Source of the DNA: Acidobacteria bacterium AH-259-L09
GTDB lineage: Bacteria > Acidobacteriota > UBA6911 > RPQK01
Direction of reading: 5' to 3'
NCBI GenBank assembly: GCA_027717875.1
Contig: JALLOL010000124.1
Coordinates: 1-7,258, forward strand
Length of the DNA: 7,258 bases
This document shows, piece after piece, positions 1 to 5,298 of the stretch; positions within the stretch are counted from its first letter, which is position 1; each line of letters begins with the position of its first letter. The notes beneath the pieces are model-generated. The model had not been told where the DNA came from. It saw only the letters and a program-made list of their open reading frames with translations, and ran no database searches. The position numbers and the translations under genes were made by a program.

Positions 1-777
1 AAACTCCTCACCCATCCTTGCTGCAAATTTGCGAATAATCTGAGAAAGTTGAAAAGAGACGGTTGCGAGCTGGTGCCAAAAGGTCCCAAGGGGTGTCAGC
101 CGGAGCAAAGCGAGTAACTCTTCCAAGTCACTTCGGGCGCCTTTTCGGGTTTCTCCTCAAAAGGGAGAAAATCATGCCTTGGCAACCTCACTTCAGCAGG
201 GAGGCCTGTGAGTTTACGGGGCCTCTCTTCTCCCTCTCGCCAAGTTCGCTCTTTTCTCTGATTCAGAAAATCATCCAGAATCAGTCAAAGAATGAACTTA
301 ACCGAAATCAACGTCCCCCCTGAATGGTGCTGCCATGTGTTTTCTCCAATTCGACCTAACTGCGAATTGAAGAACATGGCACTCAAGAGCTTCCATCGCC
401 GAAAATGTGCGTCCTCGGCTTCAGTACCCGCTCGCCCGCGGGTTGAAGCTCTACACCGAACAACTCTGTCCTCCCCTTGTGATATGGGGATCCATCATCG
501 TTCGGAACTCCCATTCAGAGCCGCGATTTGCTTTGGTCTTTACCCTTTGGGACCAAAGTCAAGTATATTGGAATAGCCGCCTCGATCCATGCTCAACATG
601 AGTGCACAACGTTTGTGCAAAGCTGCTGGTTTTCTGTATCCCATTTAAGATGGATGGTTTTCAAAAAGGACTTCACAGGTGATTCACAATTTTTCCCACA
701 ACCTGTGGGGAAGCCGATCAATCGGGATTTGCAATGGGCCCTTTCAAACAGATGAATAGCCGTTTTTAGCGAATGAC
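1..777. other. Intergenic region without a recognisable gene
   Basis: I find no convincing coding sequence here. The short frames present (63-323, 292-576, 407-601, 528-755) overlap one another, lack credible ribosome binding sites and translate to compositions resembling no family I know. Small structures are visible: a 7-bp inverted repeat at 150-156/164-170, an 8-bp repeat CTTTGGTC/GACCAAAG at 531-538/551-558, an operator-like repeat TGCACAA-CGT-TTGTGCA at 603-619, and CCCACA-ACC-TGTGGG at 695-709 within AT-rich sequence. I see no tRNA or rRNA signature. The stretch could include the 3' side or leader of a gene outside the window, or decayed sequence. Confidence 0.6.
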
Positions 778-863
778 GGGGCTTAGAGAGGGGTCAGACC
801 TTGAGTTTTGAGTTTTTGGATCCAAAAACTCAAAACTCAAGGTCTGACCCCTCTCTAAGCCCC
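778..863. repeat. Perfect 86-bp palindrome, possible REP/MITE-like element
   Basis: Bases 778-820 are the exact reverse complement of 821-863. This gives two 43-nt arms with no spacer, centred on GGATCC (818-823). Pairing stops at 777/864. Each arm runs from GGGGCTTAGAGAGGGGTCAG toward AT-rich inner sequence with a short GAGTTTT repeat. A perfect, loopless palindrome of this length is far beyond chance and implies recent formation or active maintenance. The GGGGTCAGACC core resembles words I associate with repetitive extragenic palindromes linked to REP-associated tyrosine transposases, but that is recall, not a search. It lies 9 bp beyond the lysC stop. It could act as a transcript-end hairpin, although no U tract follows it on the minus strand. 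Confidence 0.9.
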
Positions 864-872
864 AACCCCCCT

Positions 873-2111
873 TCACCTTTTTTTTCTTTCCAGATGAGAC
901 AGATCGAATTCTTGGTGGATGGCTTGAATCGCACAATCTAGTCTGTCTTTTTGGATAATGCAGGCGATGCGCACCTCAGATGAGCTTATTAATTCGATGT
1001 TGATATTTTCATTTGCGAGAGCCTGAAACGTACGTGCAGCAACGCCCGGAGTGCTTGCAATGCCCGAACCGATGACGGAGACCTTAGCAACATTGGTATC
1101 GACCTGAATGTCTTGCGCTCCTACTTGTTGGGCCACTTTTTGCAGAATGTCCTGGGAACGTTTCGCATCCTCCTCAGCGATGATCAGTGAGATGTCATTC
1201 GTCTGGTCATGCCGGATTCCCTGGATGATCAACCCAATATTGACACCGGCATCAGCCAGACAGCTCGAGATCTTGGCTGCGACGCCAGGACTGTCCTTTA
1301 CCCGGGTCAGTGCAACGCGGGCAATCTTGGCATCACCCGTGACACCGGTAATCGCTACTTTTTCCAAGGCATCCTCCTTGAGGATTGTTGTGCCAGGCCG
1401 ATCATGAAAACTCGACCTTACTTCCAGGGGCATATCGAATTTATTGGCGATCTCCACACACCGCGGGTGGAGGACCTTGGAGCCCGAAGCAGCGTACTCT
1501 AACATCTCCTCATGGCTGATGAACGGCAGGAGGCGAGCATTTGGGACGATCCGAGGATCGGCTGTGAAGACGCCATCGACATCGGTGTAAATCTCACAAA
1601 GCGGCGACTTCAGTGCCGCGGCCAGGGCAGTTGCCGTTGTGTCGGATCCTCCGCGTCCCAAAGTGGTAATTTCTTGATCAGAAGTCACACCCTGGAAGCC
1701 CGCCACAATGACGATGTGCCCCTCTTGCAGTGATCTATGAATCTTATCCGTCGCAATATTTTGAATCCGAGCACGCGAAAAGTTCCCGTCAGTCAGGATC
1801 CCACACTGAGCCCCCGTGAGGGAAATGGCGTAGGCGCCGAAATCATGGACAGCCATGGCAAGCAAAGCGATCGACACCTGTTCGCCGGTCGTCATCAGCA
1901 TATCGAGTTCTCTTGCCCGGGGTCGTTTCGTGACCTGGAGGGCCATGGCCAGCAGCTGATCGGTGGTTTTAGCCATCGCCGACAAGACGACTACCTGGGG
2001 TAGTCCGCGCCGGTGTTCTTCCACCAAATCTCGAGCTACTTTTCGGATGCGCTCGACTGATCCGATGGAAGTGCCCCCGTACTTTTTCACCTTGACCGGC
2101 AGCTTCATCAT
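873..2111 (-). CDS. lysC: Aspartate kinase
   Basis: This cytoplasmic enzyme phosphorylates aspartate with ATP to 4-phospho-aspartate, the entry step to lysine, methionine and threonine. The 412-residue length is normal for the short monofunctional form; no homoserine dehydrogenase domain is fused. The amino acid kinase domain fills about residues 6-250, with KYGGTS (10-15), TTGEQVS (74-80), GRGGSDTTA (152-160) and the nucleotide-site stretch TDVDGVFTADPR (176-187). Two ACT domains follow (about 262-335 and 343-405), the usual site of feedback inhibition by lysine or threonine. Which effector applies cannot be read from sequence. The ATG overlaps the thrC stop (ATGA), with GGAG (2120-2123 on the complement) 8 nt upstream, so translation is probably coupled. 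A second ATG directly follows the first. The gene should share the SAM riboswitch upstream of thrC. Confidence 0.97.
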   Translation of the reverse strand: MMKLPVKVKKYGGTSIGSVERIRKVARDLVEEHRRGLPQVVVLSAMAKTTDQLLAMALQVTKRPRARELDMLMTTGEQVSIALLAMAVHDFGAYAISLTGAQCGILTDGNFSRARIQNIATDKIHRSLQEGHIVIVAGFQGVTSDQEITTLGRGGSDTTATALAAALKSPLCEIYTDVDGVFTADPRIVPNARLLPFISHEEMLEYAASGSKVLHPRCVEIANKFDMPLEVRSSFHDRPGTTILKEDALEKVAITGVTGDAKIARVALTRVKDSPGVAAKISSCLADAGVNIGLIIQGIRHDQTNDISLIIAEEDAKRSQDILQKVAQQVGAQDIQVDTNVAKVSVIGSGIASTPGVAARTFQALANENINIELISSSEVRIACIIQKDRLDCAIQAIHQEFDLSHLERKKR

Positions 2112-3364
2112 GCAGTTGTCTCCACACTAGGGAGAGCTTGCTGTCCCTCGTACCACTCCCGAAAGATCCGCAAGTTTGGCCGCAAGACTACATCGACCTC
2201 GAACTTGGAATCGAAAACGTCCAGTGCCTTATATCCATTTCCTGTAATCGCTACCACGATCGTGTCCAGGGGATTGATCCGCTTCTGGCGCAGGAGTTTG
2301 ATCGTTACTGCAAGTGTAGTTCCTCCGGCAGGTTCAGTAAAGATTCCTTCCTTTTCAGCCAACAGTTCGATGGCCTCAAGAATTTCCGGGTCGCTGGCGG
2401 TTTCTCCCCATCCATTCGACTGGCGGACTTCTCGAAGCACATAGGCACCGTCTGCCGGATTGCCTATGGCAATTGACTTGGCCAAGGTTCGAGGCTTTTC
2501 TGGATTGATATAATCCAGACCCTGGTGAAGTGCACGAATGACAGGGGCACAGCCCTGTGCCTGGGCACAGTAGATTCGGCATTGGCCCTGCACCCATCCT
2601 AGTTTCGTGAACTCTTGAAAGGCCTTGGCAACCTTGGGCAAGAGCGTCCCGCCGGCAGTGGGCAGGATCAAGTGATCCGGCAGTTTCCAGCCCAGTTGCT
2701 CGGCGATTTCGTAGCCCATGGTTTTGGCGCCCTCTGTGTAGTAAGGGCGCAGGTTGACGTTCACAAATCCCCACCCGTAGTGATCACCGATCTCGGCACA
2801 TAAACGGTTAGCGTCGTCGTAATTGCCTTCTAACGCCACCACCGTTGGTTTGCAGATGAGTGAGCCGGTGACTTTGGCCTCTTCGATGTCCTGTGGGATG
2901 AAAAGCAGACAGGGGACTCCAGCTCCCGCACAGTGGGAAGCCACTGCGTTGGCCAGATTTCCCGTCGATGCGCAAGCGAAAACGGAGTAACCCAGTTCGG
3001 CGCCCCTGCTCAAAGCCACAGAAACTACCCTGTCCTTGTAGGAGAAGGTTGGATGATTAACCGAATCGTCTTTGAGGTAAAGCTCCCGGACTCCCAGATA
3101 GTCGGCCAGTCGCCTGGTCCTCACCAGAGGGGTATAGCCGGAATGCAAGCCGGCAATGGGATTTTTCGTTATGGGAAGCAGCTCCCGGTACCGCCAAAGA
3201 TTTTGTTCCCGCTGTACGATGATCTTGGGATTGAGGTGGGATTGGATTTTGCTGTAATGGTAGGTAACTTCAAGAGGACCGAAACAGTTTAGGCAGATGA
3301 AACTCCGATCAGCAGGATACTCCCTTCCACACTCTTTGCACTTCAGTCCCTTCAGGTAATTCAT
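2108..3364 (-). CDS. thrC: Threonine synthase, PLP-dependent
   Basis: This is a fold-type II PLP enzyme that converts O-phosphohomoserine to threonine and phosphate in the cytoplasm. The 418 residues begin with a zinc-ribbon-like segment, CKEC (9-12) and CLNC (24-27), found in many bacterial and archaeal threonine synthases. The PLP lysine is K110 in SYKDR (108-112). STGNLANA (133-140) is the substrate-side loop, PTAGGT (235-240) fits the glycine-rich PLP-phosphate loop, and TGNGYK (374-379) matches the C-terminal cofactor motif. AGGAG (complement of 3376-3380) precedes the ATG by 11 nt. It is the first gene of a two-gene operon with lysC. Its leader carries a promoter, SAM-I aptamer and terminator, so SAM should repress it. 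A related PLP lyase with another substrate cannot be wholly excluded, given the methionine-type control. Confidence 0.93.
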   Translation of the reverse strand: MNYLKGLKCKECGREYPADRSFICLNCFGPLEVTYHYSKIQSHLNPKIIVQREQNLWRYRELLPITKNPIAGLHSGYTPLVRTRRLADYLGVRELYLKDDSVNHPTFSYKDRVVSVALSRGAELGYSVFACASTGNLANAVASHCAGAGVPCLLFIPQDIEEAKVTGSLICKPTVVALEGNYDDANRLCAEIGDHYGWGFVNVNLRPYYTEGAKTMGYEIAEQLGWKLPDHLILPTAGGTLLPKVAKAFQEFTKLGWVQGQCRIYCAQAQGCAPVIRALHQGLDYINPEKPRTLAKSIAIGNPADGAYVLREVRQSNGWGETASDPEILEAIELLAEKEGIFTEPAGGTTLAVTIKLLRQKRINPLDTIVVAITGNGYKALDVFDSKFEVDVVLRPNLRIFREWYEGQQALPSVETTA

Positions 3365-3382
3365 AGAGTGTTTCTCTCCTTT

Positions 3383-3421
3383 CTCGAAACGGCTGTTAGA
3401 TTCGATCCGGCCGGTTTCGAG
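3383..3421 (-). promoter_or_regulatory. Hairpin just upstream of the thrC ribosome binding site
   Basis: On the minus strand CTCGAAACCGGC can pair with GCCGTTTCGAG, giving 11 base pairs with one bulged C and a loop of about 16 nt. The 3' arm ends 2 nt before the AGGAG of thrC. It could stabilise the leader, mark a processing site or tune translation. No U tract follows, so it is not a terminator. A role is inferred only from position and pairing. Confidence 0.45.
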
Positions 3422-3479
3422 AGGTCACGATATGGGACCTGGAGGAATCGACTATGACTCCTGAAAGGCCCGAGCCAAT

Positions 3480-3507
3480 AAAAAAGCCCCTTCCGGAGAG
3501 AAAGGGC
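3480..3507 (-). terminator. Intrinsic terminator of the SAM riboswitch
   Basis: Read on the minus strand, GCCCTTTC (3507-3500) pairs with GAAGGGGC (3493-3486). This forms an 8-bp stem with one T-G pair and a 6-nt loop, followed directly by six U residues (3485-3480). It lies between the SAM-I aptamer and thrC, where an attenuator of an OFF switch belongs. The 5' arm and loop (CTTTCTCTCC, complement of 3495-3504) can alternatively pair with GGAGATAAG, the 3' strand of aptamer helix P1 (complement of 3530-3538). That is the usual antiterminator arrangement in S-box leaders. Confidence 0.9.
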
Positions 3508-3527
3508 CTCGATACCTCTCGACGCCA

Positions 3528-3629
3528 AACTTATCTCCCAGATCGTCCTGCGGGAATTAGCACCATGTCCTCCAGGACTGGTTGCTGTGGTATCGCCGGG
3601 CCCGTTCCCTCCGCCACTCTAGATAAGTT
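3528..3629 (-). promoter_or_regulatory. SAM-I (S-box) riboswitch aptamer
   Basis: The minus strand shows the S-box aptamer in full. Helix P1 is a 9-bp pairing of AACTTATCT (3629-3621) with AGATAAGTT (3536-3528). The conserved P2 strand and kink-turn region appears as GGCGGAGGGAACGGGCCC. The 3' side of P2 and the P3 junction read CCACAGCAACC. P3 is GTCC-TGGA-GGAC, the joining core is GGTGCTAATTCC, and a short P4 (TCC and CAG pairing with CTG and GGA) follows. These match the family consensus closely. A terminator follows at 3507-3480 and thrC-lysC lie downstream, so binding of S-adenosylmethionine should favour termination and switch the operon off. Genes under this class usually serve methionine or SAM supply; thrC as first gene is less expected. 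Confidence 0.94.
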
Positions 3630-3639
3630 CAAAGATGCA

Positions 3640-3669
3640 ATGATACGGCTAGTTCCGCTATCCTGTCAA
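3640..3669 (-). promoter_or_regulatory. Sigma70-type promoter of thrC-lysC
   Basis: On the minus strand a perfect -35 TTGACA (3669-3664) is followed after 18 nt by TATCAT (3645-3640), five of six matches to the -10 consensus. Transcription would start near 3633, about four bases before the first base of riboswitch helix P1 at 3629. That position strongly supports the call. The -35 box ends 2 bp before the tilS start codon on the other strand, so this promoter and tilS initiation share the same DNA. Confidence 0.85.
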
Positions 3670-3671
3670 GC

Positions 3672-5111
3672 ATGGGCAAAGGAAGCTTGGGCCCTTTCGC
3701 AGGCAAGGTCTTGAAGATGATTCGACGACATCCGCTTTTGATCGAGGATCATCCAGTAGTCGTGGCCCTTTCAGGAGGTCCAGATTCAGTTGCGCTGCTG
3801 TTGGCCTTAAATGAGCTGGCAGGAAATTTTCCGCTTGAGCTCTCGGCGGCCCATGTCAACCACCAGCTCAGGGGAGAAGAAGCTGAGGCGGATGAGCAAT
3901 TTGTACGCTGCCTTTGTCAAGAACTCAACATTCCACTTGAAGTAAAGCGGATCGATACCCGGCGAGCCGCACAAATAAGTGGAGAAAACTTGGAAGACTG
4001 CGCCAGGACAATCCGTTATGACTTTCTCTTTCAGTTGGCGAGGCAAAAGAAGAGCAGGGTAGCGACTGGGCACACGCTGAATGATCAGGCTGAGACTTTT
4101 TTGATGAAGCTGATTCGGGGAGCCGGTCCAGCGGGCCTGTCTGGGATTTATCCACTGCGAGTAAACCAGATTGGAACTCGTGGTGAGCAGGTTTCAGTCA
4201 CCGTTGTTCGCCCTCTTCTCGAGATTACGCGCGATGAGATTCTCGATTACCTGGCTGAGAGAAGCCAGACTTATCGGGTGGATGCCACTAACCAGGATCT
4301 GAGCTTCGATCGGAATTGGGTACGCCATCAGCTCATTCCCATGTTGCAGCACAAGCTCAACCCTGCTTTGCTCGAGACTCTTCACAGAGCGGCTGGGCTC
4401 TTTCGCGAAATCGAGCAGTTTCTGGGTCAGTGCGGAAGAGAGGCATTCGAGCGGTCCAAATCAAAAAAAAGTCCGGAGACAGTTCTTCAAATTAAAAAAC
4501 TGGAAGAACTTCCTGCCATCGTCCAGAAGGAAGTCGTTCGACAGGCCGTCATGGAGTCCAAGGGGGATCTTCGCGATATTACACTCAAGCATATAGGGGA
4601 AGTTTTGCGGTTAACTCAGGCGCCCAGTGGAAAGGAAGTCCACTTGCCTGGAGGTCTCAAAGTACAACGGGAGTTTGAGGATTTGCGCTTTACCTTGGAA
4701 TCACTGCCCGGTGCTTTCTCGTATCAATTGAGCATTCCCGGAGAAGTTCACCTGAGAGAAGTGGGCAAATATGTCGTGGCGCGACGAGCGAAACTAGGAG
4801 AAACAGAAGCAAAAGCTACGGTGATCCAGTGGAGCGGAAACATCTTGACAGTTCGTAACCGCCGCCCCGGTGACCGGTACCGCACCTCCCCGAAATCTCG
4901 GGAAAAGAAACTGAAGGAGCTGTTTCAGAAAAAACGTATTCCCAAAAGTCAGCGGGATAAACTCATTATTGTAGAAGCTGACACTGAGATCATCTGGGTG
5001 GAAGGCTTTCCACCTCATCCGAAATACCGGGCCACCGCAGACACCACCAGAGCTGTGGAAATTAAAGTGCAGAATGAAACTTCAGATCCGAAAAAGCTTC
5101 TAAAATATTAG
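3672..5111 (+). CDS. tilS: tRNA(Ile)-lysidine synthetase
   Basis: TilS ligates lysine to C34 of tRNA-Ile(CAU) using ATP, which changes both its codon reading (AUA) and its amino acid identity. It is essential in most bacteria. The 479 residues are a usual length for the long form. The N-terminal PP-loop domain has SGGPDS (34-39), HVNHQLRG (61-68), GHTLNDQAET (133-142) and RPLLEITRDEI (180-190), then the family stretch N-x-D-x-x-F-x-R-N-x-x-R ending in LIP (207-223). The C-terminal domain shows RRPGDRY (397-403) and KKLKELFQKKRIP (412-424). The start is uncertain. ATG 3672 keeps the N-terminal helix typical of the family (KVLKMIRRH) but has no Shine-Dalgarno. ATG 3717 (residue 16) has AAGG 8 nt upstream. 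A weak TATCCT (3659-3664) would give a leaderless message for 3672 or a short leader for 3717. Confidence 0.95.
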   Translation: MGKGSLGPFAGKVLKMIRRHPLLIEDHPVVVALSGGPDSVALLLALNELAGNFPLELSAAHVNHQLRGEEAEADEQFVRCLCQELNIPLEVKRIDTRRAAQISGENLEDCARTIRYDFLFQLARQKKSRVATGHTLNDQAETFLMKLIRGAGPAGLSGIYPLRVNQIGTRGEQVSVTVVRPLLEITRDEILDYLAERSQTYRVDATNQDLSFDRNWVRHQLIPMLQHKLNPALLETLHRAAGLFREIEQFLGQCGREAFERSKSKKSPETVLQIKKLEELPAIVQKEVVRQAVMESKGDLRDITLKHIGEVLRLTQAPSGKEVHLPGGLKVQREFEDLRFTLESLPGAFSYQLSIPGEVHLREVGKYVVARRAKLGETEAKATVIQWSGNILTVRNRRPGDRYRTSPKSREKKLKELFQKKRIPKSQRDKLIIVEADTEIIWVEGFPPHPKYRATADTTRAVEIKVQNETSDPKKLLKY

Positions 5112-5141
5112 GTAAAATGGAAACGAAAGATAGGCGAAAGC

Positions 5142-5294
5142 GTGAAACATAAGAGAGAACGGAAGCACGATGTGCTCAAGGCGAATTCAGACAAGAAGAC
5201 TCCGACGGTTGTGAATCTGGCTATTCTCGGTAGATTAGCCTATAATCAAAGAGTAAGCCCATTTGCGGCCTCCCAATTCACTTTGGAGGTTTGA
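5142..5294 (+). CDS. Possible small protein between tilS and ftsH (doubtful)
   Basis: A GTG-started frame of 50 codons fills most of the tilS-ftsH gap. It ends in a TGA (5292-5294) that sits just after the ftsH ribosome binding site and four bases before its TTG start, an arrangement suited to translational coupling. The predicted peptide begins with a strongly basic run ([10 protein letters not shown]) and later has a mild hydrophobic patch ([12 protein letters not shown]). I recognise no family. The Shine-Dalgarno is weak (AGG 7 nt ahead of GTG), and a TATAAT lies inside the frame. The open stretch may be chance, or a remnant of a gene; some bacteria carry hpt at this position. Confidence 0.2.
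   Translation: MKHKRERKHDVLKANSDKKTPTVVNLAILGRLAYNQRVSPFAASQFTLEV
5218..5246 (+). promoter_or_regulatory. Possible ftsH promoter
   Basis: A perfect -10 hexamer TATAAT lies at 5241-5246. The hexamer at the ideal 17-bp spacing is TGGCTA (5218-5223), only three of six matches to TTGACA. Transcription would start near 5253 and give a 46-nt leader containing the GGAGG before the TTG start. The alternative TTG at 5263 would lie only about 10 nt from this start point, which also favours the downstream codon. ftsH could equally be read through from tilS, since I see no terminator between them. Confidence 0.45.
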
Positions 5295-5298
5295 ACAG

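Noticed and set aside
680..712. Replication origin
   Set aside because: The DnaA-like words are imperfect, and no origin-linked gene or AT-rich unwinding repeat is visible nearby.
63..755. Four overlapping plus-strand frames of 64-94 codons
   Set aside because: They overlap in different frames, lack ribosome binding sites, and their translations show no domain-like pattern. Frames of this length are expected by chance in gene-free DNA at this GC content.
778..863. Reading the palindrome as an ordinary rho-independent terminator for lysC
   Set aside because: The stem is far longer than usual, and no T run follows it on the minus strand. A transcript-end role is possible but is not the simplest label.
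2376..2774. 132-codon minus-strand frame inside thrC
   Set aside because: It lies entirely within the well-supported thrC gene in another frame and resembles no family.
3454..3714. Plus-strand 86-codon frame with GGAGG 8 nt before its ATG
   Set aside because: It runs antisense through the terminator and the whole SAM aptamer, and overlaps the tilS start in another frame. Its sequence is explained by the conserved RNA on the other strand, so the good ribosome-site match is probably chance.
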